Counted from the first letter of the stretch, positions 1 through 11,708 are shown. The stretch is DNA of 64,000 bases from Alopecurus myosuroides (GCA_028641055.1 CM054062.1:187053958-187117957), one strand, 5' to 3'. The notes: generated by a model from the sequence alone, not told the origin. Program-made: numbers and translations.

Positions 1-707
1 AGCATAATAACTGACAACGGGACAAATTTCTCTATTGGAGAGTTGGCAAAATATTGCCGACAAACGGGAATTCGCCTAGATCTCGCATCTGTGGCACACC
101 CGCAATCCAATGGACAGGTTAAATGAATGAATAGTTCAATTCTGCAAGGAATACGCCCAAGACTCGAATCTCCTCTTCATAGAGCAGCGGGAGCATGGGT
201 GGAAGAGTTACCCTCTGTGCTTTGGAGCATTCAAATGACGCCAAGTAGGTCAACAGGGCAAACCCCGTTTTTCCTAGTTTATGGTGCGGAAGCATCCATG
301 ACAGCCCGAGAGTGCAGGATTTCGATGAATCAGATGCCGAAAGCGCATGGCAGGATGCCGTCGATCTCTTAGAAGAGGAACGAGAACTTATGCTTCAAAG
401 ATCCGCCATCTATCAGCAAGGTTTACGACGTTATCATAGTCGGAAAATCAGGCATCGTTCTTTTAAAGAAGGTGACGTAGTGCTAAGATTGGTGCAACAA
501 AGAAAGCACAAACTGGCCCCAGTATGGGAAGGACCATTCGTCATCAGTAAAGCCATGAAGAATGGATCATACTATGTTGTAGACATTCGAGATACAGAAG
601 ATAATCCCGAGAAGCTGAATCGCAAAAGAAAGAGAAAGATAGATGATGAACTAGGAGAGACAAAGAGGCCCTGGAGTATCCAGCAGTTACGTCCCTTCTA
701 TAATTAG
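1..707 (+). pseudogene. Ty3/gypsy (Tat-type) integrase, C-terminal part, broken
   Basis: The translation shows the second half of a gypsy integrase: TDNGTNF near the start, then HPQSNGQV, and farther on PSVLWSIQMTPSRSTGQTPF and the chromo-like tail GDVVLRLVQQRKHKLAPVWE, ending WSIQQLRPFYN with a stop at 705-707. The enzyme inserts element cDNA into the host genome. The copy is dead: a stop lies at 123-125, the reading frame shifts near 300-320, and the catalytic Glu expected 35 residues after the second Asp reads Lys. The 5' part (RT, RNase H, integrase N-terminus) lies outside the window to the left. It belongs to the element whose 3' LTR is at 4815-5330. Confidence 0.85.
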
Positions 708-1328
708 TTCAATTTCTATGTAAACATCTTTGAGATCATGAAATAAAGTTGTCGGAATTCTTACATCCATGTTTTTACAAGTTTATTATAGTACAAAGCA
801 TGATTCTGTCTTATCTATTTCCCAATGATCTTACAAAATACTCAATGTTAACCCGAATTGTTCCTGCGTGCTCGGCGTTTAAAAAACTGAATGATTTTCA
901 GCCTACTAAAGGCTAAAGGAAACTCGGATTGTGCCTGCGTGCCCGAGTTTCATCCAAAAAAGTTCCTTACTATTCTCTAAGTATTATCTGATTGTTGATG
1001 TGCTAGGTCACTGGAGCTAGTAAGTAAAAATGCCTTTAGTATGATCCACGTTTTCCGAGTTTGAACTGATCGGTTTTACCCAGTCACTTGGCATGAGGAT
1101 TAAAATACTACTGAGCCATTTCAAACACTAAGGACGGTCAAAGCACATAAACCAGAGAACTTAGAAGATAAAGGAATATAAAACCCGGAAAACTTGCAAA
1201 GGATTAGCTGCAAAAGGCGGAGTACTTGTTCATACAAATGGATAGAAGCATTACAATAAGGTTTACATTCTAAAAGTTCAGTAATGCTCCTATCTCCTAT
1301 CTTTACTGTCCAGGGCAAGGAAAATTCT
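708..1328 (+). other. Internal spacer of the gypsy element between pol and the opposite-strand gene
   Basis: No coding region is seen. It lies between the end of pol and the 3' end of the opposite-strand gene. A short motif occurs twice about 50-60 bases apart (near 852-880 and 928-952): GTTCCTGCGTGCTCGG and GTGCCTGCGTGCCCGA, each preceded by a CCGAATT/TCGGATT-type block. This is an old imperfect direct repeat. Confidence 0.5.
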
Positions 1329-4272
1329 TCAAGCATCCGAGTCATCTTCGCTGCTGGACTCCTCGGGGGCTTCTGGAATCTCTTCTTCCGGATAGGTGAT
1401 GGAGATATTCACCATAGAATTAATCTTGGTAGCGTGATCTTTGATCTCATCAAAGATGGTGGTCTGCTGGGTCTCCGTATATCCTTGAGGGATGCCGGAC
1501 GCCACGCGCCAAGATTTAGCAGTGGGATAGTGCATACGCATAAGGCCTAAAGCCATGTGTGCACCACCCCGTGCTGCGGAGCGCAAGGTGGACTCCTTGG
1601 ACTCCGCCACCTCCAAGATAGCTTCCGGAAGTTTCTCAACTTCCGAGAATTCCCCAGTTCTTGCGGGAAGGTACTTGTTGATCAGCTGCATGCCCGCAGC
1701 TCTGATCGCGGTGAACACCTTCCCGAAAGCTCGGATTTTCTCAATCCGAGTAAGTGCTGGGTCATCTCCTGTTTTTTCAGATAAAAAATCAAAGGGTTAA
1801 TGAAAAAGCAGAGAAAGAAATCAAAACATGGAAAATCCGGTAAAAGTAAATGACTTACCGAGAATCCTATCCATCTCAGATCCTTCCTCCAGGCGCAGGG
1901 TCAAGGCATTCTCCAAATCTTGGATGGTTGCCTTGTCCTTGTCATCTTGCTGGGAGGCAATGCCAACAGCCAGTTGGCTGGCCTCTAGTTCTTTTTGAAC
2001 CTTCATAAGATTCTTATGAAGGTCCAGGTTCTCCAGGCGGAGGTTCTCGGCATTGCCGGCATCTTCAGCAATCTGTTTGGCTTTAGCCAAAGCAACTGAA
2101 AAGCGAGGAAAAAATCCCGAGTTAAGAAAACTCGGAAAAGTACTAAGAGAAAAAAGGCATAAAAGTGAAACCTCAGAGGACTAAAATACCTGTTGTTTTC
2201 TCCAGCTGTTGCTAAGACGATGCCAGCTCCGCTTCCTTAACTTCAAGAATAGAGAGAAGGCTTCTAACCTCCTTATTCTTGACAGTTAGTTTGTTGAAAA
2301 CTTCCATGCTAATGCTTTCAGCGGTTTGCTGAAACACGGAAATGAACCAGAACGCTTAAGTTAGAAACAAGCATGATAAAGTTGAAAGCATTAAGTTAAA
2401 AGCATGCATTTGACTTATTGCTTGGGGGCTAGAGTTATTACCTGGATCATCCGCTGCAAACCCGAGAAAGTTTCCGTGAACTCTTTTGCAAACTCTGCAA
2501 ATAAAGTCCCGGTAGCACTAAGACCCTCATTGATATTTTTGAAATCTTTATCGAAGGTGGGAATAGGTTCCTCCTCAGTTGCCCGAGAAGAACCTCCCAC
2601 CTCCAGGTCCGCCCTTTCCCTCGTGTCCGTTTCCGGCACAATAGGCTGGCTGGCCTGCAAGGTTTCGTCGTTAGGGGCAGCAGCGTGCTCTTCTGTAACG
2701 GCTACTGGGGTATCTGGAGAAGTAGCAGGAGAAGGGTGTGGGCCTCTGCTAGCCACAGATTTAACCCTTTTTAGTTTCTTGGGCTTCAGAGTTGTGGGAG
2801 CCAAGCTAAAAAAGAAGAATGCCAGAAAGTTAAAATCCTGAGAATATAGAAAAATGCTCTGACAAATCAAAAAAACCCAGACGAACAAACCTGGAAGTGG
2901 CGACGGGAATACCGTCAAGATCAATAATTTCCTGTGAAGAGGAAATCTTCTTGCGCTTGCGTCCGCCAGCAAAGTTGGCACGCAACATATCCAGATCAGC
3001 GTCTGAAGCAAGATCACTCGGGAAGTTCAAAGATCTGTCAAAGAGGCCAAAGCCGGGTTAAAACAAAATCCGAGATAAACAAAAGGAATACAAACTCAAG
3101 GGGTAAAAGGTGTACCTTGGGAGCCGGGTTAGACGCTGTATATATTGGCCGGCTTTCTTCATATTGATCGCGCGAGGCAACCAATTGGTTTACGCGTTTC
3201 CGCAAATCTTTTGCTGACAAAGATTTGTTCATCGTCCTCATAGCATCCGCGTCCCCCGTGTAATTACACAGAAGGCGGGGGCCGTGATCAGCCAAAGGCT
3301 GAATCCGCCTATTTAACCAGCATAGGACTGTGTCCATTCCGGTTAGAGGTGGATCGGCGGCGACGAGCTTCGCGATGCGCCGTTTGATCTTGAGAAGGTT
3401 TGGTGGCAGAGTTTGCACTGCTTATGTTCCCCAGTTTTCTTGGGGAGTGGCAGAAGTATTGGTGAAAGGTGGGACCCCGGTGGATTTTCCAGGAAAAGGA
3501 ACGTCGGGATGGTAGAAGAAGGAACCCGTCCAGAATTTGACGGATTCCGAGGTTTTGATCTTGGGGAACCAATCCTCCCTCAATCTGCGCAGGGTAAAGG
3601 ATATGGTCCCGCAAGTCGGAAACGCGCCCTCGGAAGGGTTCCGCTTAACCCCAAAATAGTACTGCCAGAAATCTAACCTAGGAGTTCAACCTAGATATCC
3701 TTCGAAAAGAGCTTGAAATACGGCTAAGTAGAGGATGGTGTTGGGAGGCAGATTGTGAGGTTGAATGTTGTAGTGATTCAAGACTTGAAGGAAAAAGGCG
3801 GAAGGTGGCAATCCCATACCTCTTGTGATGTGGGAGGTAAGGAGAACACACTCCCCATCTTTCGGCGTTGGCTCGGACTCGTCCTCCGGGCTCCGCCATT
3901 TGCCTTTCAGCAGCAGTCCCTCCTTTTCCATTGTCGGAAGGAGGAAAGGCGGAATACTGCTCTGGCTCCAATTGCCGGCAGTTTCCCCTTCTTCTTCGCC
4001 CCGGCGGCAGACGCGGCCGCGAGCTCGTCCCCGACGAGGATGATTTTTTCCTCCGCCGTCTCGGGTGCGAACGGCGGGGATGGTGCGGAGGAGGACCCCG
4101 CGAGGTTGGTGGCGGCGAGAGGAATTTCCTCGCTCGCTGCGCTGCCGGTAGTTTTCTCCGGCTCGTCGCCGGTTGCGCGTAGTGGAGAATCCACCATGGG
4201 ATCCATGGTGTTAATGATCTCGTCGATCTCCGCCGCGATGAAGCGAGCCGGAGAGGAGTTCGGTGAGGCCAT
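1329..4272 (-). pseudogene. Opposite-strand multi-exon gene of a Tat-type gypsy element ('putative gypsy type transposon' family, PF04195-like)
   Basis: Runs against the host element. The start codon at 4272 (MASPNSSPARF) follows a TATA box about 145 bases upstream. Exon 1 (about 4272-3114) contains the family core: TSHITRGMGLPPSAFFLQVL, HNLPPNTILYLAVFQAL, then further upstream in coordinates FPTCGTISFTLRRLRED, WTGSFFYHPDV and LCWLNRRIQPLADH. Later exons with GT/AG-like borders cover about 3030-2890, 2810-2443 (acidic, Ser/Thr rich), 2335-2210 and 2095-1858 (Leu/Glu/Lys rich, likely coiled coil), and 1789-1329 (AAGMQLINKYLPARTGE to an acidic tail EEIPEAPEESSSEDDSDA). A frameshift near 3940 and stops near 3425 and 2214 break it. 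The function is unknown. Genes of this family in antisense between pol and 3' LTR are known from Tat elements such as Grande. Exon borders are my estimate. Confidence 0.72.
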
Positions 4273-4416
4273 TTTTCGGCGGCACGATGGAATCCGTGCG
4301 CTCCGGTGAGTTCCCGGACGGCGTTCGTGCGTTCCCTTTGCTCGCAGTATGCTTGGACGCTGTGGAGGCGAGAAGAGAATGGAAGCAGAAGGTTTGCCGG
4401 AGAGGACGATGACGGC

Positions 4417-4424
4417 TATTTATA
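4417..4424 (-). promoter_or_regulatory. TATA box of the opposite-strand gene
   Basis: TATAAATA on the minus strand inside the palindromic stretch CGGCTATTTATAGCCG (4414-4429), about 145 bases upstream of the ATG at 4272. Assigned by position and match to the plant TATA consensus; no transcription data. Confidence 0.55.
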
Positions 4425-4602
4425 GCCGGAAACCCGTCACGATGCGTGCTAACGGCTCTTTTGACCGTTGGATGATCAACGCGTGTCACTCGCCGGAAAT
4501 TCCGGGAAATGAAACGACGGGTGATTATTGCTATCTCCTCGTTTCTCGCGAGAATCTGTCAGAGATACGTTTCAGGTTTCCCGCTCGACACCCAAACTTC
4601 CC

Positions 4603-4610
4603 TGACGTCA
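4603..4610. promoter_or_regulatory. TGACGTCA palindrome upstream of the opposite-strand gene
   Basis: A perfect 8-bp palindrome, the classical bZIP (CRE/TGA-type) binding site, about 180 bases upstream of the TATA box at 4417-4424. A second related half-site, TGACGTAG, follows near 4625. The same octamer lies upstream of the corresponding gene in the element at 47-62 kb. Confidence 0.45.
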
Positions 4611-4800
4611 GCCAGATTAAAGCGCTGACGTAGGAAGTTCCTTCTCCGCGAAGATTCGTGGAAGAAAAGCCGGATTTTCCGAAATCTGAGTTTTGCGTTA
4701 TGACATTGTTCTGATAAAAAGAAGAATCAAGACAGAGAGCCTATATTTCTCGGACAACATGCAACACTTGACGAAAGACGGCAAATCGGAGTCTTAATCC

Positions 4801-4814
4801 TTCTTGGGGGCTAC
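4801..4814 (+). other. Polypurine tract next to 3' LTR
   Basis: CTTGGGGGCTAC directly precedes the LTR start TGTCGG at 4815. This is the position where plus-strand DNA synthesis is primed in LTR elements. Confidence 0.5.
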
Positions 4815-5330
4815 TGTCGGATATATACCAACCAGGGGTATATCAGATGGTGGTCTAAAGTGCCGGATTACCAGGGTGGCCTAAATGGTAATGGGCTATG
4901 GTCCATTGGGCGTCCCAGTAAGCTGACGCGCAGAAGCCGGATTCTAGAAGAACCCGGAGTAGAAGGCGGATTCCTTACTTTCCAAGTTAATAGTTACCGT
5001 AGTCTTCTAGGTTTCCTTCTCTGTATGCCCTAATCCAGCTATCATATAAAGCCGGACGGGAGATAAGATAGATAGACAAGAAGTTAAAGGCTAACTCGCC
5101 GAGACGTTGATCCTTGACGAGCAGCTAATAGAACCTCACATTATACTCTGTATTCCCAGGCTTAGTCCTGAATAGTGAGATTGTAGGAGTAGGAACGCCG
5201 CATTACTGCGTCGTACTGAACCTGGGTAAAAACCTTGTGTCCTTGATCATCGTACAACCACGTCCTCCCACGTCTCTATCGGTAGTCTCATAGCACCCCC
5301 GTCTATGAAATCTACTACGATGTCTCGACA
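4815..5330 (+). repeat. Gypsy (Tat-type) LTR, 516 bp
   Basis: Starts TGTCGGATATATACC and ends TGTCTCGACA, with terminal inverted TGTCG/CGACA. A TATA-like ATATAAAGCC near 5043 would be the LTR promoter. It is preceded by a polypurine tract and pol-side sequence, and followed directly by a primer-binding site and gag, so it has element interior on both sides. Either two elements share this LTR or this is the middle LTR of a tandem array. Confidence 0.85.
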
Positions 5331-5351
5331 GTTGGCGCCCACCGTGGGGCC
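5331..5351 (+). other. Primer-binding site of gypsy element
   Basis: TTGGCGCCCACCGTGGGGC begins one base after the LTR end. TGGCGCC is the usual start of a tRNA 3'-end complement in plant gypsy elements. I do not assign the tRNA species. Confidence 0.65.
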
Positions 5352-5367
5352 AGCGACGTCAGGCGTT

Positions 5368-7900
5368 ATGTTTAGATCGGGGATACTCGGCGGAATCGGC
5401 AGTACTATAACTGTCGGAAGCCTGGAATTCGACAACGACGTCGGGCGCTTCATCGACAACGGATCGTACATGCCGGCGCGGAATCACCTGGTAAGTGCCT
5501 GCGTATTACCGATTGGATCTGCAAACATCTTTATCGGATTAACTGCAGAAGCAATGGGATTCTGTGGTGGGAGCAAATTTATCCCACCCGCCCTATACCC
5601 AGTCGAAGACGACTATGATGCCGGATTCTGCTCAGATCTTCGATATACTACTAGATGGCACTTTATCGGCATGGTGCAGTCCGAGATCGCCGAAAACACG
5701 GATGAAAGTAATCCCGTGCAAGAGGCAGAAAACAATACTCCCACAACAGAGGTGGTAGATCCGACATCCGTCGACATCACGACGCACTCGGAAGCTGACT
5801 CTGTACTGGCCGCCATTGAGGCGAGATTAGAGTCGGAACCCGGATCGAATCACTTCGATACCGAAGACGAAGACGAAGACGCTTTCGAAAGAAAGGTCAA
5901 ATCCTTCCAAGAGGGATTCTACGAAGTACTGATGGCAAAACCGGCTGAAAACACGGATGCCGACAGTCAGGAAAGCCCTAGAATGCCTCCGCCAGAGGAA
6001 GAGAGAGAAGAAGGAGAAACCTCTCCAAAATTCCCCGACGTCAAGGAATTGACAGAGGAAGAACCCTGCAGGAAACCTCCCTCTTCCAAGAAGAAACACA
6101 AAGCTGCTAAAAAGCTCCAGTATAAGCTCCGGAAGAATAAATCGGCTGATCCAGCCAATGAAAGCCCGGAAGTAGGAGACGCAAGCGGAGTAAAACCTGC
6201 GGAGAAGAAAACGAAGGAAATCCTTGTTCCGCCAATGACAGATCAGGACGAACAGGAATTACTCCAAACACCAGTGGGACCGCATGAGCCCCCTGAAGTG
6301 CTGGAAGCCCGGAGGCAGGCTCTCCAAAGGCAACAACAACATCTATTTCGAACTCGAGAACACCTCCAAACAACCCAGGCTGAGATCAAGCTCATGCGGG
6401 AAGAAATCGAGGAATACGAGAGAAAGAATAGATCTGGCATTAAACCTACGCGGTTACCTGGAATCGCAAAACCGGAAGTACTGCCGCCAAAAGAAAGGTT
6501 CCACAACCCATCTTGGCAAAAGCAGGTAAACGGCAAAGATGACAGAGGCGAGCCAATATATAAAACCGCAGCAGAAAACGCGGAAGCGGCGTTTGCCATC
6601 CTCAACAATGATATGTACTCCAACGTTCAAAAACTTCAAGGGGTGTACGCTTTCCTAGGAAAAGTGTTGCAACAACAACAGCGAGCGCAAGAGCGATCAG
6701 GAACATTACATGAAGATTCTGCCCTATGCAAGACAGCTACATGCGCCGCTGGAGCACCTGGACCTGAAGAACCCGGAGATTCGAACAATTCAAAAGAGAA
6801 GAAATCAGACCCGAGAAAGGACAAGAAAAAACCCGACGGGATGAAGCGTCCAGAACCGGATCCCATCTCCCGAAAGATGGAATTAACCCCCGTGATCGGG
6901 AAGAGAAAAACCGGAAGGACGGAAAATCAATGCCGCCTCCGAGACGCCCGGCAGAAAATGTTGGAAGACAGGATATGCCGCACAGGCGTGAGAGATCCCG
7001 GACGCCCCCCAGGAATAAGGAAAGATACAGGAGTAGAACTCCACCTTATTCCAAAGGGCAAGGTCACGGAGTAAATAGAGATAATCCCGAAAAAGCGCGT
7101 CCGCGCCACAATGGAAAAGAAAGGAGTAGATCCCCTTCTGTCCATTCAGCCGGCAGATACTCCGCACACATAGACAGAGCGGAAAAAGACGATTTATACT
7201 TTGGACCCAAGTGTTTCACTGATAGGATCCGAAGAATAACTCTGCATTCTGACTTTGCCAAAGTTGGTCCAACATACCAAAAGTATACCGGCAGCACAAA
7301 CCCGGATACCTGGCTCTCAGACTACTATACACCCGTTCAGATCAACAATGAGACAGACCTGGAGGCAGTAAAATTCCTCCCCCTAATGTTACTGGATGGA
7401 GCCAGAGATTGGATCGATGGATTACCATCACGGACTGTTGATAGCTGGGATGATATGGCTAGGGTCTTTACTCAGCATTTCCGGGGAACTTACAAGCGCC
7501 CAAACAGCATCAACCAGTTAAACCGCTGCACCCAATTTGAGGGTGAACCATACGTGAATTTCATCTCAAGATGGACTGCAATGAAGAATAGTTGCTCTGG
7601 AGTAACTGATGCATGCTTTCGTCAATGGCTTAAAACCCGGACTCGTACCGTTCATGATCGGTTCCAAAAAGCACAAAGATCTCGGATCTATGCTTACAAC
7701 CGCCAATGAGCATGCAGCGGCCGAAGACGACATCAGAGCGAGAGGCGGCAATATCGATACACTGATACAGGCCAAAAAGACCCCTCGCCCTGAGAAAAAA
7801 GGAACTTCAGATGCAACACAAAAGCCCAAAAAAGTTAACATGGCCTTTGGAAGAGAAATGGGAACAAGTGGAAAGGACGAAGCACAGAGCCGATAAACTA
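5368..7900 (+). pseudogene. Gypsy gag (retrotransposon capsid), frameshifted
   Basis: The first part (5368-7074) is a long acidic/basic, Glu- and Lys-rich N-terminal region with a likely coiled coil near 6330-6430 (RQALQRQQQHLFRTREHLQ), then an Arg/Ser-rich linker (ERSRTPPRNKERYRSRTPPY, about 6990-7060). The capsid domain (Retrotrans_gag type) follows at about 7200-7900: YTGSTNPDTWLSDYYTPVQI, LDGARDWIDGLPSRTVDSWD, FTQHFRGTYKRPNSINQLNR, then GLKPGLVPFMIGSKKHKDLG and LTTANEHAAAEDD. I chose the ATG at 5368 because the upstream Met at 5305 lies inside the LTR. Frameshifts near 6940-7070 and 7605 and a stop near 7895 make it non-functional. Gag packages the element RNA in cytoplasmic particles. 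Confidence 0.8.
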
Positions 7901-7907
7901 CACCAAA

Positions 7908-8963
7908 GAAGAGTGGGAAAAAGTAAAGTCGGAAAACTGTGTCCACCACTCGCAATTTGGGAAACCCACCCATACTAACGCACAATGCCGCTTGAACAAG
8001 CATATGAAAGGCAGTGCAGGATCCGGAAACAAAGGGAAGAACTGCAAGAGGAAATTCTCCAAGCAAAAGCCAGAAGCTGAAAAAGAAGACAGTGAAACGG
8101 ACACTGACGAAAAAATCCAGGAACAGCAGCGAAAAGGCGAGCCTAAGTTTCCGAGGGTTGATGGAGAATGCAACCTAACTTTCCTGGCAACTCCCTCAGC
8201 AAAGGTGGCAAAGAGAACGCTTCGAGAAATAAACGCGGTTGTCCCTGTAACCCCGAAATTCTTGAAGTATTCAAATACACCAATTACCTGGGATTAGTCT
8301 GATCATCCCGGGAATATCCCTGAACCCGGCACGCAAGCTCTAATTGTAAGTCCTATTGTTCAAAACATTAGGCTAAAAAGAGTGCTGATGGATGGAGGAT
8401 CCAGAATTAACATAATGTACCTGGATACACTGAAGCATCTGCGAATCTCGGAGACCCAACTCAATCATAGAAACATACGTTTTCACGGCATCGTCCCTGG
8501 CAGATAAGCACGATCCCTAGGAGAAATTTCACTAGATGTAACCTTCGGAGACAGAGATCACTTCCGTCAGGAAAAAGTATCCTTCGAGGTTGTGCCGTTC
8601 GAAAGCGTGTATCACGCAATACTCGGACGTCCAGCTTTTGCCAAATTCATGGCAAGATCATGTTATATTTATAACAAGCTGAAGATGCCAGGGCCCAAAG
8701 GAGGAGTAATTACCATAACAGGAGACTTCAAGCTGGCAAACGAGCTGGAAAAAGAAAACGCCATTTGCGCTGAAAAAGTGATAGCAAAGGAAGAATTGAA
8801 AGAGCTGGCAAAAGAAGTATCGCCGACAGAAATGCCGGCAGGAAAGGAAAGCCGGAAGCCTGCAGACAGCTTCAAAGCTTCCGAGAACACAAGACAGGTA
8901 ATCCTAGATCCTAAAGATCCGACAAAGTTTGTCGTAGTAGGAACTGGGATGACCGACAAATAG
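7908..8963 (+). pseudogene. Gypsy gag end (zinc-knuckle region) and aspartic protease, with stops
   Basis: 7908-8295 encodes the Lys-rich gag C-terminus with a degenerate Cys/His knuckle (CVHHSQFGKPTHTNAQC). The aspartic protease follows: VLMDGGSRINIMY around 8370-8420 corresponds to the catalytic D-G/S region of gypsy proteases, then FHGIVPG, LDVTFGDRDHF and AILGRPAFAKFMA. In-frame stops at about 8295, 8505 and 8961 interrupt the reading frame. The protease would cut the gag-pol polyprotein. Confidence 0.72.
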
Positions 8964-9629
8964 GAAGGCGAGCTCATCAAGTTCCTCCGTGAGAACTGGG
9001 ACATTTTCGCGTGGTGTCCTGTGGACATGCCATGCGTACCCAGGGAACTTGTTGAGCATCAACTTAAGGTGATTCAAGGATCTAAACCCGTCAAACAAGG
9101 TCTCCGTCGATTTGACGGAAGAAGACAGAAGGCCATCGGCAAGGAGATTATCCGGCTTTTGGCAGCAGATTTTATCCGGGAAGTTATACATACTGAATGG
9201 TCAGCAAACCCAGTATTAGTCCCGAAGAAAGATAGTACTACCCTTAGAATGTGTATAGATTACACCGGCTTGAACAAATTGTGTCCAAAAGATAGGTTTG
9301 CGTTACCGCGAATTGATCAAATAATAGATGCCACAGCAGGCTCTGAGCTCTTATGCTTTTTGGATGCATATTCCGGGTATCATCAAATACGCATGAAGAA
9401 AGAAGATCAAATCAAAACTTCCTTCATAACCCCATATGGGGCGTACTATTACATAACCATGACTTTTGGCCTGAAGAACGCCGGTGCAACTTACCAGCGT
9501 TGCATGCAACGATGTTTGCATAGTCAGATTGGCAAGAACGTCCACGTTTATGTGGACGACATTGCTGTCGTGTCCAAGGAGAAAGATACGCTTCTTGAAG
9601 ATCTGCGAGAAACCTTCAAAAAATACCTA
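8964..9629 (+). pseudogene. Gypsy reverse transcriptase, truncated by an insertion
   Basis: Clear Ty3/gypsy RT: VLVPKKDSTTLRMCIDYTGL, CPKDRFALPRIDQIIDATAG, FLDAYSGYHQIRMKKEDQIK, FITPYGAYYYITMTFGLKNA, TYQRCMQRCLHSQIGKNVHV and the active-site box YVDD (about 9549-9560). The protein stops matching after DLRETFKK at about 9626, where the PIF/Harbinger element begins. RNase H and integrase of this copy are not found on the far side of the insertion within the window. Confidence 0.85.
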
Positions 9630-10189
9630 TCCCAACGCCCTCTCCCAAACGGACCAAGGGGGACGACAGGCCGAGTTTTCCACAAACGTGGCCCAACCGT
9701 GAACAGCATATGTGACTCCCTGACCCGCATGTCGGAGGCATTCGGTCCTCAAACCACCCCCGCCAACGCGCCGTAGCTTCTGCCTCCATACACCGCCAGA
9801 TCAGATTCGCGGGCCGTACGTAGGCAGCCATCTCGGCTGTCTGCTCTGGCCTTTCGCGGACGTTGTCGCCCATGTAGTTGGCATCCCACGGCTACGCTTG
9901 GTCGTGTGCCCATCGTCGGAGACCTCCCTCGCCTTTGCATGCCGCGTCACCGCTCACTGCGTCCATTCCGATGCAGGGATGAGTCGGAGGAACCGTCTGG
10001 GACCCTCGACGGGCCAGCACAGCTGACAAGCAGATGTCACTGTGTCGACCTAGCCGGCACAACGTGTTGTGCACCACCTGTTCGGCAATTTACTGAGCCG
10101 AAGCAAGGTACAACAACGCCAAAACTTTCATTTCAATGGTCATTTGCTTGTCCGTTACTATAGTTACTATTTTTGTTTGTAGACGGATG

Positions 10190-11060
10190 ATTCCGACCTC
10201 TTCTTTTTCAACCATTTCATCGGTAGTTCGGATGACATCCTTCATTCACAACTTTAACGAAGATACATTCGGCATGAATTATCGAGGCTCGGTGCCGGGC
10301 CATGTTGCACCTCTAGATCGGGACAGAGAAGGGGGCAATGAGCAACTATGGAAAGATTATTTCCATCCCTCCAATCCAATCTATCGTGCAAATGTTTTTC
10401 GTCGTCGGTTTCGGATGTCAAAAGGTTTTGTTCTTGCATATTCTTCATGGCGTCAAGGAGTATGAAGATTTCTTTTAGTGCATTTCTGGTAGGAAGGAGT
10501 ACACGCGTGAGCCAACCGTTGAAGACAATCAACGTTCATTGTCGATCAACGAGGCAAGAAGCTTCCCTGGGATGCTTGATAGCATAAATTAGATGCACTC
10601 TGAGTGGAGGAAATGTCCCTTTACGTGTCAGGGACAATACAAGGGGCACTTCCACAAGTGCACATTCATTCTTAAAGCCGTTGTGTCCCAAGATCTCTGG
10701 ATTTGGCATTCATTTTTCGGGATGGCAGGTACTCAAAATGACATCAATATGCTTCAGCGCTCTCCTATGTTTGATAGGCTTTCCGCGGGAAACTCTCCAC
10801 GGTCAGCTATCAGGTGAATGGCCACTATCTTGCCGATGGCATCTATCCTCCGTTATCTACATTTGTGAAGACAATCCACCAGCCCACAACAGAGAAGAAG
10901 CGCAGGTTTGGTCAACGTCAAGAGGCCTGCAGAAAGGATGTGAAGCGAGCATTTGGTGTGCTCCAATCTCGTTGGGCTATTGTTCGACACACTGCTAGAT
11001 CATAGGACAAAAGATGTTGTGAGGGATGATGACTGCTTGTATGGTCATTTACAATATGAT
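10190..11060 (+). pseudogene. PIF/Harbinger transposase (Plant_tran/DDE_Tnp_4 type), broken
   Basis: Matches to the grass PIF/Harbinger transposase appear in all three frames. RGSVPGHVAPLDRDREGGNE and FRRRFRMSKGF (about 10285-10430) form the N-terminal half. MHSEWRKCPFTCQGQYKGHF and SQDLWIWHSFFGMAGTQNDI (10593-10760) correspond to the region with the first and second DDE Asp residues. VNGHYLADGIYPPLSTFVKT and RKDVKRAFGVLQSRWAIVRH (10810-10990) form the C-terminal part. At least four frameshifts and several stops separate them, so the enzyme cannot be made. Confidence 0.8.
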
Positions 11061-11265
11061 AGTTGAGAATGAGCATGATGATAGCCTCTTTAACCAAGAT
11101 GTGATTTTCGGAGCGAATTGGTAGTACCATTGCCTGAAGTATCAACTTTTCAGCATTACATGCATGTGCAACATGAGATTCGTGATCAAGCCACCCACCA
11201 CGCTTTACAAGATGATTTGATTGAGCATGTCTGAGCTTTTGTAGGAGGAAATCAGTAGTAGTGTA

Positions 11266-11523
11266 CTCCCTCCGTCCACGAATAAGTGTACATCTACTTT
11301 TACAGTTAGTCAAACTTTTTAAACTTTGACCAAATTTATAGAAAATTGTAGCAATATATATGACATCAAAATGATATATTTTAAAACTTTATGTAAAGAC
11401 AAATATATTGATATTAATTTGGTGTCATAAATGCTAGTACTTTCCCCCGATAAAGTTAGTCAAAGTTTAATAAATTTGACGGACGAAAAAGGAAAACGTA
11501 CACTTTATCGTGGACGGAGGAAG
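11266..11523. mobile_element. Stowaway MITE, 258 bp
   Basis: Left end CTCCCTCCGTCCACGAATAA and right end, reversed, CTTCCTCCGTCCACGATAAA form terminal inverted repeats. Both sides carry the TA duplication (11264-11265, 11524-11525). AT-rich, no coding capacity. Moved by mariner-type transposase in trans. Confidence 0.9.
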
Positions 11524-11595
11524 TAGTATATTTTATTTTATTTGGTTTTAATTTCGTTGCACAAACTACGTCAAATTGTGTTTGCTTAGTTAATA

Positions 11596-11708
11596 CTCCC
11601 TCCGTCCGGAATTAAATGTCACAAAGTTTGACAAAAGTGGATGTATTTAAATGTTAGATACATCCATTTTTGTCAAACTTTGTGACATTTAATTCCGAAC
11701 GGAGGGAG
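11596..11708. mobile_element. Stowaway MITE, 113 bp, near-perfect hairpin
   Basis: CTCCCTCCGTCCGGAATTAA at the left pairs with TTAATTCCGAACGGAGGGAG at the right. The two arms are complementary almost throughout, so the whole unit folds as one hairpin. TA duplications at 11594-11595 and 11709-11710. Confidence 0.92.

Noticed and set aside
2404..2841. 145-codon + strand ORF
   Set aside because: Complementary to an exon of the antisense gene, which has family matches; this frame has none.
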